NCBI RefSeq assembly: GCF_004745645.1
Contig: NZ_SRMB01000004.1
Coordinates: 62,001-126,000, forward strand
DNA length: 64,000 nucleotides
From: Hymenobacter metallicola
Lineage (GTDB): Bacteria > Bacteroidota > Bacteroidia > Cytophagales > Hymenobacteraceae
Direction: 5' to 3'
How positions within the stretch are numbered: position 1 is the stretch's first letter; each line of letters starts with the position of its first letter. This document shows positions 8,305 through 16,434 of this stretch, piece after piece. A program made the position numbers and the translations under genes. Under the pieces are notes generated by a model. That model ran no database searches. It worked only from the letters and a program-made list of their open reading frames with translations, and was not told where the DNA came from.

Positions 8305-11256
8305 ATGAAACACTCTGTACAACGCGCCTTACTCGGCTTATTCGTTTTTCTGAGCGGCAGCTACCTGCCCGGTGCCCAGGCCCAGACGGCCCGCCCGGCG
8401 GCAGCGGCTTTGTATGTGAATGATGCAGTGCAGGCTGGTGACGTGTTTACCACTTCCGCCGGCAATGATGCCACTGGCAATGGAACCAGCAGTGCCCCGT
8501 ATGCCACCGTAGCCCGGGCCCTGGCCAGCGCCGATGCCAGTACGGCCACCATCTTCATCGATGCCGGCACTTACTCGGAGCGCGTGGTCCTGAACAAGAA
8601 TGTCAGCTTGCAGGGCGTAGATACGGCGCGCACCGTGTTTGACGGCGGCCTGGCCCCCAGCGACGTGCAAACTCAGGAAACCGGCATTTTCATTACGGCT
8701 ACTGGTGGCACGCCCACCAATCCGCTGACGATTGCCGACCTGAAGGTGCGGGCCTATGACTACGGAATTCAAACCGACAACCAGGTAAATCACTCCAATT
8801 TTTTGATAGAAGACGTCGCGACTACTCAAAACCGGCAGTTCGGCATTTACTGGAACGGCTTCCCCAACTATACTGAGAACATCACCTTTCGGCGCGTACG
8901 CGCCACCAAAACCGCCCTGGACCCGAACACGCGCAATAACGGGGCGGGCCGGGGCCTGTTTATGGTTAACGGCAGCAAAATCAATATCCTGATCGAAGAT
9001 GGGGTGTTTGAGCAGAACCGCCGCGCCGGTATCGACATCAACGACGGTAGCGTGAGCGGCCTGGTTATTCGCAACTGCCGTTTCGGGTTCAACCTGGGGC
9101 CGGCGCTGGCCGTGCTGGGAGCCGCCGGATTGCGGAATGCGGAAGGAGTCTTTCTCACGCCAGCCGCTCTGATTGAGAACAACTTTGTCCGCAACAACGC
9201 CTCCAACGGAATCGAGTTGAAGTCGTGCACGGGCAACGGCCGCGGCAGTGGCCCTGGAAGCTTCGTAGTGCGCAACAACTACGTGGTGCGCACCGTGGGG
9301 GCCCCAACCAACTTGTCGGAAGACAACGCGGGTATTGCCTTCATCGACCGGGACCGGAATATTATTCCGACCGGGGGCGGCGTAACTGGCGACTTGACTA
9401 CGGGCGGGGCCTATATTCAAAACAACATCGTGCGGGGCTACCTGGCTGATGCGTTCCGCACGGCAATCAACATCAATGGCTTCGGCATGGTGCTGGAGGG
9501 CGCCAACAACAAGGCTTTCGGCAACATCATTGCCCAGTGCCAGCGTGGCATTCAGGTGCAAGACCGGCCCGCCAACAGCTCCGGCTCGACTCCCTTCTTT
9601 GACATTGACCGCAATTCCTCCCTTACCTCCGTTGGCGACAGTATCCGCAACAACCGTCTCGATTCCTGCACCACTTCCCTGCGGGCCGTGAATCTGACGG
9701 CCGTTGTCAATGCCTCCATGAACTGGCTGGGCAGCAACCAGGCCACGAGCGTGCGGGGAGCCAGCGGGCAGAATGGCTTGCTGATTACGCTCGGAGGCCC
9801 GGCTACCAACTTTGCGCAGGTTTCATCCCTGGAAAACACCGGCCGCCTCGACTACACGCCCTTCTTACACGCCCGCACCGACATGGCCCCCACTCCGGGC
9901 TTTCAGAGCGACTTGAGCTACCTGCACATCGACCGGTTTAGCCCCAACCTGGGCCCTGCGTCCTGCCTGCAGGAAGGCCTGACGATGGTAGCTGAAAATG
10001 GCACTCTGGAACTGGTGGCCGGCCTGTACGATGGTACCGCTACGGTTAGTAAAACCGTGACGCTGACCAACGACGGAGCCACCACCCTGCAAAATCTCAT
10101 TGTCAATGCCCCGGGCAAGCAAGCCAGTCTGGCCGCGCCCTTTAGCCTAGCCGGTAACCTGACGCTGACTTCTGGGCTGATTCGCTCTTCGGTGGCCAAT
10201 TTGCTAACGCTGACGGCCGACGCTACTGCCTCCGAGGGCAATGCGGCTTCTTACGTCGACGGCCCGCTACGCAAGCTCGGCAATTCAGCCTTCGTCTTTC
10301 CGCTCGGCAAAGCGGGCGTATGGGCCCGGATGGCTATTTCGGCCCCGGCCAGCACCGCTTCCGCTTTTACCGGTGAATATTTCGCAGCGGGTTTCGGCAC
10401 CCGGGCGGCAGCAGCTCCGCTTAGCGAAGTAAGTGCGCTGGAATACTGGAACCTGGACCGCGCCGGCTCAACGGATGCCGTAAGTGTGCGCCTGTACTGG
10501 GAAAATAGCAGCCGGAGCGGCATCGATGAATTTTCCAACGACCTGCAAGTAGCCCGCTACGATGGCTCGATCTGGGTATCGGAAGGGAACGGCGGCTTGA
10601 GCGGGGCTTTGCCAGCGGGTTCGGTAGCTTCGGCAGGGCCCGTAGCCAGCTTCGGGGCCTTCACGTTTGGCTCCTTGTCGTCGGATGTCAACCCCTTACC
10701 TGTGGAGTTGGTTAGCTTCACGGCGACCGAGCGGCAGCCGGGCCTGGTAACTCTGGACTGGAAAACGGCTTCTGAGCACAACAACAAGGGTTTTGCAGTT
10801 GAACGGAGCTTCGATGCTAAAACGTGGGCCCAGCTCGGATTTGTAGCGGGTCAGGGTACGGTCAGCACGCCCCACGCCTACACGTATCAGGATCAGGTAC
10901 CTGGAGTGCAAAGCCAGGTGTACTATCGGCTGCGGCAGGAAGATACGGACGGCAAACTAGCCTACTCCCCAGTAGCCACCGTGACGCGCACCCCCGGGCC
11001 CGTGGCAGCCGCCAAGCTGATGTTGGCCCCCAACCCAGCCACTGCCTATACCACTCTGCAGTTCTCAGCTCCGGTGAGCGGGCCCCTGCAGGTTTCCTTC
11101 ACCGACCTGACCGGCCGCCTCGTACTGCGCCACACCCTAACGAGCCCAACTGATACGCAGATAACGCTGCCTGCCACCCTGCCCGCCGGCACCTACCTGG
11201 TGCAGGTGAATGGAGCCGGGGTTTCAGGCAAAGCAATTCGCCTCGTGAAGCAATAA
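8305..11256 (+). CDS. Secreted right-handed beta-helix protein with a T9SS sorting domain
   Basis: A 983-residue protein. The signal peptide is MKHSVQRALLGLFVFLSGSYLPGAQAQ. Residues about 35-540 look like a DUF1565/pectate-lyase-like right-handed beta-helix, with recurring turns such as GIYWNGF, GIDINDGS and NNASNGIEL and many NN steps. A beta-sandwich stretch follows. From about residue 905 a type A T9SS C-terminal domain begins (LMLAPNPATAYTTLQF ... GTYLVQVNGAGVSGKAIRLVKQ). It should be exported through the outer membrane and attached to the surface. An upstream in-frame ATG at 8266 would spoil the signal peptide, so 8305 is used. Beta-helix folds often bind or cleave polysaccharides, but no catalytic residues were identified. 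Confidence 0.88.
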   Translation: MKHSVQRALLGLFVFLSGSYLPGAQAQTARPAAAALYVNDAVQAGDVFTTSAGNDATGNGTSSAPYATVARALASADASTATIFIDAGTYSERVVLNKNVSLQGVDTARTVFDGGLAPSDVQTQETGIFITATGGTPTNPLTIADLKVRAYDYGIQTDNQVNHSNFLIEDVATTQNRQFGIYWNGFPNYTENITFRRVRATKTALDPNTRNNGAGRGLFMVNGSKINILIEDGVFEQNRRAGIDINDGSVSGLVIRNCRFGFNLGPALAVLGAAGLRNAEGVFLTPAALIENNFVRNNASNGIELKSCTGNGRGSGPGSFVVRNNYVVRTVGAPTNLSEDNAGIAFIDRDRNIIPTGGGVTGDLTTGGAYIQNNIVRGYLADAFRTAININGFGMVLEGANNKAFGNIIAQCQRGIQVQDRPANSSGSTPFFDIDRNSSLTSVGDSIRNNRLDSCTTSLRAVNLTAVVNASMNWLGSNQATSVRGASGQNGLLITLGGPATNFAQVSSLENTGRLDYTPFLHARTDMAPTPGFQSDLSYLHIDRFSPNLGPASCLQEGLTMVAENGTLELVAGLYDGTATVSKTVTLTNDGATTLQNLIVNAPGKQASLAAPFSLAGNLTLTSGLIRSSVANLLTLTADATASEGNAASYVDGPLRKLGNSAFVFPLGKAGVWARMAISAPASTASAFTGEYFAAGFGTRAAAAPLSEVSALEYWNLDRAGSTDAVSVRLYWENSSRSGIDEFSNDLQVARYDGSIWVSEGNGGLSGALPAGSVASAGPVASFGAFTFGSLSSDVNPLPVELVSFTATERQPGLVTLDWKTASEHNNKGFAVERSFDAKTWAQLGFVAGQGTVSTPHAYTYQDQVPGVQSQVYYRLRQEDTDGKLAYSPVATVTRTPGPVAAAKLMLAPNPATAYTTLQFSAPVSGPLQVSFTDLTGRLVLRHTLTSPTDTQITLPATLPAGTYLVQVNGAGVSGKAIRLVKQ

Positions 11257-11272
11257 GCGAAGCTACTTCTAT

Positions 11273-11314
11273 ACAACAACAGCGGCGGCCTCTGATGGCC
11301 GCCGCTGTTGTTGT
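11273..11314. terminator. Perfect 18-bp inverted repeat between convergent genes
   Basis: ACAACAACAGCGGCGGCC pairs perfectly with its complement across the loop TCTGAT. There is no T run, so it may act as a bidirectional terminator or 3'-end stabiliser for the beta-helix gene and the HEAT/cyclophilin gene. Confidence 0.6.
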
Positions 11315-11336
11315 AACCCGAATGTAAATAATGCGC

Positions 11337-13325
11337 TCAGCGCAGCAACTCGATACGCTCGATCCGGTCGCCTATTTCCAGGCGGCTCACTACCTCCATT
11401 CCGCTTACTACCTGGGCAAAGATGGTGTAGCGCCCATCCAGGTGAGGCGTGGGCGCGTGGGTAATAAACCACTGGCAGCTTTCCGTGTCTTTGCCCGCCG
11501 AAGCCAGCCCGACGGCACCTTCCCCGTAGCGCAGGTCGGCAAATTCGGAGCGCAGGTTGTAGTCGGAGCTGCCCCAGCCGTCGCCGCGCGGGCAGCCGCC
11601 CTGGGCCACAAAGTTGGGCACCACTCGGTGAAAGTTTTTGCCATTGTAGAAACCCTGGTTGACCAACGCCACGAAGCTGGCTACCGAGCCCGGGGCCTCG
11701 TTGACCAGCAGGCGGAAAACGACCGAACCTTTGCTGGTTTTAATCATGGCGCGCTGCCCGGCCGGAATAGCCTGCACGGCTCCCCAATCGATAGGGTGCG
11801 TGGCGGCCTGAGCCACCGGGAATGGCGCGGTTTGCTTTTTTTCCAGGAAGTCGATGGTTTGCTGCAGCGACTGCCAGGCTTCCAGGTCGCGGGGCAGCAC
11901 CAGCTTTTCCCGGGCCTGTTTCAGAAAATCAGCATTGGCAAACACCCGGCGCATGTCCAGTTTCGGGTCGCGGATGGCTTCGGCAGCCGTGCCCATGAGG
12001 GCGACGTCACCGCTGGCAATGGCCCGCTGCATCGCCAGGGCAAAGGTCGCCTGCTGCTCGGCTGGGAACTGCGGCAGACGACGCATGGCGACCAAAGCTT
12101 CGATGCCATACGTACCGACAACCAGCGGCCGGTCGGGAGCAAAGATGGCTTTGCTTATAAACTCATAGGCACCGGGGTCCTCTCCCAAGGCCTTGAGCAA
12201 ATAGCCTTTTTCATACGGGTCAGTGGCGGCGGTATAGCGCTCCTGCACGGCCGTGCGCATGGCGTTTTGTTCGGCTCCGCCCAGCTTCAGGGCGGCGGCC
12301 AGCAGCGTAGCGCGGGGGCGCCAGGCGCTGAGCTTATTGGCTTTCTCCAAAAACAGGGCCCCGGGCTCCCCGGCCGCATGAGTCAGAAAAAACTCGGCGG
12401 CGGCCAGGGCTACCTGCTCATGCGGGTCGGTAAGAGCGGCCCAGGCAGCCTCTTTTACCGGGGCATACTGGGCGGCCGTCATGGCCCGCAGGGCGCTGAT
12501 GCGCACCCGGTAGTCGGGGTCGCGGCGCGCCAGCGTGGTCAGCACGCCGGGCACCGAAGCCGCTTGGCTGGCTTTACTTAATGCGGCGGCGGCCGCGCTA
12601 CGGACCGCGTACGATGGGTCGGCCTGGGCGACGCTGCCAATAGTTCCGGCGTAGGAATTCAGGTTGAGGCCGCGCGTACGGGCCAGGGCATTGGCCGCCG
12701 CCAACCGGGCCCGGTAGGGGTTGGCCGGGTTGAGCAACTGTACTAGGCGTGCCACCGCCGCTTCGGAGGTAACGCCGCGCAGACCGGCCCGGTAGAGTCC
12801 CCAGGCCTGCCCGGCCAAGGCTGCCGTATCGGCCCCCATAGCCGGGGGAAGCCGGGCCAGAATGTTCAGGCCGGCTCGCGACACGCATTTTCCCAGGGCT
12901 TCTAGGGCATATTGGCGGGCCAGTGCGTCTTTTTCCTGAAAAATACGCTCCCGCAGAGCCACTTCGGCCGTGGTATCGGCCGTTTGCCCCAGCGCATAGG
13001 CCGCCGCTACCCGTACGCTGGCATCCTCATCGCCGAGGCGGGCCGTGAGCGCCGCTACACTAGCTTTGTCTTGCACCGAAGCTAAGGCAAGGGCGGCCTC
13101 GCGCCGGTAAATAACTTCCGGCCGTTCTAAAAACGGCAGTAGAGCCGTCGTCTGCCGCTCATCCTGGGCCGTGGCAATCTGGCGCAGCGTGGCATCGGTG
13201 AACTTGTTGGTGGCTGTAGCTACCGAAGCAGTACGGGAGCTGGTAGTGCAGGCCGCGAAGCTTAGCCCCCAGCACCCCAAAATGGTGGCAGCCCAGGCTC
13301 GACGACGGAAGTTGTGGTAGGTCAT
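11337..13325 (-). CDS. HEAT-repeat lipoprotein fused to a cyclophilin-type peptidyl-prolyl isomerase
   Basis: A 662-residue protein. The N-terminus MTYHNFRRRAWAATILGCWGLSFAAC carries a lipobox (Cys 26). Residues about 45-460 are Ala/Leu-rich paired helices typical of HEAT repeats (RREAALALASV, VRVAAAYALGQ, YAVRSAAAAAL, YRVRISALRAM). The last 150 residues are a cyclophilin domain: NFHRVVPNFVAQGGCPRGDGWG, LASAGKDTESCQWFIT, LDGRYTIFAQVVSGMEVV. It probably isomerises proline bonds of envelope proteins, with the HEAT array as client or partner platform. An upstream ATG at 13376 is open but adds residues ahead of the signal. Domain order is clear; the client is unknown. Confidence 0.9.
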   Translation of the reverse strand: MTYHNFRRRAWAATILGCWGLSFAACTTSSRTASVATATNKFTDATLRQIATAQDERQTTALLPFLERPEVIYRREAALALASVQDKASVAALTARLGDEDASVRVAAAYALGQTADTTAEVALRERIFQEKDALARQYALEALGKCVSRAGLNILARLPPAMGADTAALAGQAWGLYRAGLRGVTSEAAVARLVQLLNPANPYRARLAAANALARTRGLNLNSYAGTIGSVAQADPSYAVRSAAAAALSKASQAASVPGVLTTLARRDPDYRVRISALRAMTAAQYAPVKEAAWAALTDPHEQVALAAAEFFLTHAAGEPGALFLEKANKLSAWRPRATLLAAALKLGGAEQNAMRTAVQERYTAATDPYEKGYLLKALGEDPGAYEFISKAIFAPDRPLVVGTYGIEALVAMRRLPQFPAEQQATFALAMQRAIASGDVALMGTAAEAIRDPKLDMRRVFANADFLKQAREKLVLPRDLEAWQSLQQTIDFLEKKQTAPFPVAQAATHPIDWGAVQAIPAGQRAMIKTSKGSVVFRLLVNEAPGSVASFVALVNQGFYNGKNFHRVVPNFVAQGGCPRGDGWGSSDYNLRSEFADLRYGEGAVGLASAGKDTESCQWFITHAPTPHLDGRYTIFAQVVSGMEVVSRLEIGDRIERIELLR

Positions 13326-13425
13326 GGTTGCCCCAAAATAGCCAAAATAGCCCGCCGCTGCTATGGTTGGGGCCAAACTCTGCTTAAAACTAACGCCAGC
13401 TGCTGCTCAGCCGCGCCTAAGGAGC

Positions 13426-14499
13426 TTACGAAGCTACCGATACAGTCTCAAGTTCGCGCACCAAACCGTCGAGGTGCTGAAACAAGGTTTCGTTGCCGGG
13501 TTGGCTGTAGCCAAGCAAGGCTTGCTCATAACCTGCCAAGTCGTAGAGAAAAGCCTTGACGTTATCCGCCGTTAGGGCATCGAAATGGCGGCCGTAGCCC
13601 AGCTTTTCAACTTGGGCCGCATTGAGAAATTGTTCAAACTGAGCCGGAATCGGAATGGCGCAGATGGGCTTGTGCAAGTACACGGCTTCGCTAATCAGAG
13701 AAAAGCCGCCGTTGGTAATAACGGCCCGGGCACTGGCCAGATCCTCGATAAAGCCTTGCTCGCTAAAAGCCCGCAGCTGCACGTTGCCATGACTTTCCTC
13801 CTTGTTGAACCCGTACACGCGAAACTGCTGGCTGGGCAACTGCTGCAGCATGGGCACCAGATCCTTCTGGTTGGTAGCCGACTGATACACCAGCACATGC
13901 TCGCCGGTGGTGGGCTGGGCCGCCAGAATTTCGGGGCGGATAATGGGGGGCACCAGCGTCGTGTTGGCCTTGCTAACGGGCAGCTGAAAAAACGTAGTAA
14001 CCAAGTAATGCCGGCTGCGGGGCAGCTTGGCCCGCACAATCTGCCGGGCCAGATTCAGGTTGCCTCGCTCGGCGCGGGGCACGACGATATCCAGCTGGCT
14101 GCGGCTGATGATCTGCATGTTGTCGATGCTGATTAGGGGAAGGCGGCGCCAGCGGGCAAAGAAATAGCTAAACGACTCAAAGTCGGAAATCACCAGCTCG
14201 GGGGTGAAGTCGCAGAGCAGCTCCCGGTACTTGGCGAAGTTGACGCGCAGTTTCTCCGGGGCCGTCCGCAGGGTCAGGGCCGCCGTGCGCGACTTGGACA
14301 CGGCCAGGTTGCGGTAGGCCAGATGAAAACCCCGGATTTCGTGCACCCGCCCCGGAAAGTTGGTAGCCAGCATCTGATAGGCCCGGGCGCTGCTGACCAC
14401 GCACACATTATGACCTTGGCTGAGCAAGTGCCCGATAACGACTTTGCTGCGCGTTGCGTGGCCCAGCCCTTCCCCGGGCACCCCGTAGAGAATGTTCAT
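13426..14499 (-). CDS. Glycosyltransferase of the GT28/MurG-like (GT-B) type
   Basis: A 357-residue cytosolic protein. It starts MNILYGVPGEGLGHATRSKVV, the nucleotide-sugar glycosyltransferase glycine loop. A C-terminal donor-binding half holds ITNGGFSLISEAVYLHKPICAIP (about 262-284), like the GG.S...E motif of GT28 and UDP-glucuronosyltransferases. It resembles the conserved group often annotated as MJ1255/VC2487-like glycosyltransferases. It lies upstream of the HEAT/cyclophilin gene on the same strand, with a 100-base gap, and downstream of a redoxin gene. Acceptor and sugar are unknown. Confidence 0.83.
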   Translation of the reverse strand: MNILYGVPGEGLGHATRSKVVIGHLLSQGHNVCVVSSARAYQMLATNFPGRVHEIRGFHLAYRNLAVSKSRTAALTLRTAPEKLRVNFAKYRELLCDFTPELVISDFESFSYFFARWRRLPLISIDNMQIISRSQLDIVVPRAERGNLNLARQIVRAKLPRSRHYLVTTFFQLPVSKANTTLVPPIIRPEILAAQPTTGEHVLVYQSATNQKDLVPMLQQLPSQQFRVYGFNKEESHGNVQLRAFSEQGFIEDLASARAVITNGGFSLISEAVYLHKPICAIPIPAQFEQFLNAAQVEKLGYGRHFDALTADNVKAFLYDLAGYEQALLGYSQPGNETLFQHLDGLVRELETVSVAS

Positions 14500-14568
14500 G
14501 CGGTAACTTCTTAGCTGATTACAGCTCGCAAATAACTGAATTCTGCGGCGGAACCTTGCCAGGGTCTG

Positions 14569-15102
14569 TTAGGGCCGAAATTGCGTGATAAAGCAGCCCA
14601 CGGCCTCGGTGCGGGCCTGGGCCACCGGCTGCCCGGCCACAATAGCGGCCAGCGCGTCCTGCAGCTCGTGGTGGGTAATAACCGTGCGGCGCTGCCCGAG
14701 TCGGGCGTAAGAGTCGTCGATGCGGCCCTGGTAGAGCACCGTGCGCCCATCGGCGGCGGCCACCACTACCTCGGGCGTGATGCGCGCCTGGAAGCGCCGT
14801 GTCAGGACCTGGCCTTCATCCAGGCGCAGCGGAAACGGCAGCCGGTACTGCTTACCAAACAAAATCAGGTCGGCGGGCCGCAGCTGCTGATCCGGAAAAA
14901 CACCCACAAACTGCACGCCCTGGCTGGCATAGGCACTGTGCAGCTGCCGCAGCGTGAGCGTGGCGCTCTGGCAGATAGGGCAGGTATCGGACAGGAACAC
15001 GTACACCGTGGCCCGGGTGGGGGGCGCTGCCCGGGCGCCGCTCAGGGCCAGCACTACCCAGAAGCTGCACACGTACCGCCAGAAAGAAGCCCAGTTATTC
15101 AT
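14569..15102 (-). CDS. Exported thioredoxin-fold (redoxin) protein with a CPIC site
   Basis: A 177-residue protein with a signal peptide (MNNWASFWRYVCSFWVVLALSGARA) and an AhpC/TSA-like thioredoxin fold. DTCPIC (about 39-44) supplies the redox CxxC. GVQFVGVFPDQ and the cis-proline-like ITPEVVV (about 109-115) follow, as in periplasmic redoxins. The C-terminus ends in a TEAVGCFITQF motif with a further Cys. It may be a periplasmic thiol-disulfide or peroxide-reducing protein; the partner is unknown. It sits upstream of the glycosyltransferase gene with a 69-base gap. Confidence 0.82.
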   Translation of the reverse strand: MNNWASFWRYVCSFWVVLALSGARAAPPTRATVYVFLSDTCPICQSATLTLRQLHSAYASQGVQFVGVFPDQQLRPADLILFGKQYRLPFPLRLDEGQVLTRRFQARITPEVVVAAADGRTVLYQGRIDDSYARLGQRRTVITHHELQDALAAIVAGQPVAQARTEAVGCFITQFRP

Positions 15103-15300
15103 GATTCATCCGATGCTGTGAAAGCCATTTCTTTCGGGAGCCACCCGCGCCTGTTTACCTTGCTAAGGTAGACACCTGCCCCGACTATCGGGTTCCGTCA
15201 GGTCTATTCTCCTAACCTGCTTACTTTCGGCGTGGTTTTCGATACCGGCCCCGTCCGGAAATCTGACCGGTGCATGACCCTATCCTCTCCTGCTTTACTT

Positions 15301-16242
15301 ATGAAAAGACTCTCCTTTTTACGCCCTGCTCTGCTGCTGACCACCGCTGCTGCCTCGTGGCTCACGTCGGCCTGTACCGCACCCCGGGTTATGACCATGT
15401 CGGGCAAAGTTACCCCCCGCGGGGAGTTTCGGGTAGGCGGCAACCAGGCCTTCAACATTCCAACCGAAACGATCAGCAAAACCGGCTCGGTCATTAAGGA
15501 AGCCGCGGAGCAGCTGGCCCGTGAGGAAAGAATCGACTACAGCACGTCGGGAGAACTGGTCGACAAACTGCAGGTAGCGGCCCTGGCTTATATTATTGAC
15601 CCGGTGCAGCCCGCCGCCGACCTATACCTGCGCTACGGCGTGCTCGACCGGCTCGACGTAGGCTATAAATACGCCTTCGGCTCGCACGTTTTCGACGGGA
15701 TGTACCAGTTTATGGGTCCCACCGGCACTCCCGACCGGCCCGGCGGCCCGGCCGGCGCCATGTACGGCAGCATCGGCATTCAGTACGCTACCCAGCGCGC
15801 CAAGCTGCCCGACATTCCGTACCTCGACAACATCAACCAATTGCTGCGCTTCAAGGCCACCCGCCACGACTTGCTTATTCCGCTGGTGTTCAGCAACTCA
15901 TTTGGCCCGGAAGAGGAAATCGGCGCTATTTCCTACGGCCTGGTGTACTCCCACACGTTTCTGCGCTACGGCTTCGACCCGCGCAATATCTACAGTGGCG
16001 GCGGCCCGGGCAGTGAGTTGATTCCGAGCCTGCCGGAGCGCAAGCAGAACTTCTCCTCCTACGGGGCTTTCTTCAACGTGAAAGTCGGCTACCGCTATGC
16101 GTACGTAGTGCCCGCGCTGGCTATTTACTACCAGAACTACGGTACGTATCAGCTTCTGAATAACAAGAGCACCAAGCTCAGCGGCCTCACCTTTATTCCC
16201 TCCATCGGCCTGCAGTTCCGCATCCCGACTTCCCGCAAATAG
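15301..16242 (+). CDS. Putative outer-membrane lipoprotein of unknown function
   Basis: A 313-residue protein starting MKRLSFLRPALLLTTAAASWLTSAC, a lipoprotein signal with Cys 25. The rest alternates polar and aromatic residues (LYLRYGVLDRLDVGYKYAF, GYRYAYVVPALAIYYQNYG) and ends with QLRFRIP-like amphipathic strands, suggesting a small beta-barrel or surface-associated sheet protein. The frame is open further upstream to 15232, but that would bury the signal. It is divergent from the redoxin gene. I do not recognise a named family. Confidence 0.75.
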   Translation: MKRLSFLRPALLLTTAAASWLTSACTAPRVMTMSGKVTPRGEFRVGGNQAFNIPTETISKTGSVIKEAAEQLAREERIDYSTSGELVDKLQVAALAYIIDPVQPAADLYLRYGVLDRLDVGYKYAFGSHVFDGMYQFMGPTGTPDRPGGPAGAMYGSIGIQYATQRAKLPDIPYLDNINQLLRFKATRHDLLIPLVFSNSFGPEEEIGAISYGLVYSHTFLRYGFDPRNIYSGGGPGSELIPSLPERKQNFSSYGAFFNVKVGYRYAYVVPALAIYYQNYGTYQLLNNKSTKLSGLTFIPSIGLQFRIPTSRK

Positions 16243-16262
16243 CCGGCCTTTGGCCCGTCGCC

Positions 16263-16304
16263 ACGCCCGACCACCCGACAGCCGGTGGCCGGGCGTTGTA
16301 TTTT
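16263..16304 (+). terminator. Probable terminator after the outer-membrane lipoprotein gene
   Basis: ACGCCCG-A-CCACC pairs with GGTGG-C-CGGGCGT (one mismatch) and is followed by a T-rich TTGTATTTT. Confidence 0.65.
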
Positions 16305-16434
16305 GGGCTTATTCAATCCCAACTACCGGCTACCCAAGCCTCGTCGGGCCACTCCGGGTAAGGAGGGAGCCGGGCTTTTTCACCTGCCGACTTTTTGCTA
16401 ACTTCCGCTCTTCGCTTTGGTTTTTTCCTCCTGC

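Noticed and set aside
8338..9561. 407-codon reverse frame
   Set aside because: It is antisense to the beta-helix gene and only reflects its GC-rich third positions; no recognisable domain.
11331..12581. 416-codon forward frame
   Set aside because: It mirrors the HEAT/cyclophilin gene; the reverse reading has clear cyclophilin motifs.
16243..16434. Purine riboswitch ahead of the xdh operon
   Set aside because: No conserved purine aptamer core was seen; the only structure is the terminator of the gene upstream.
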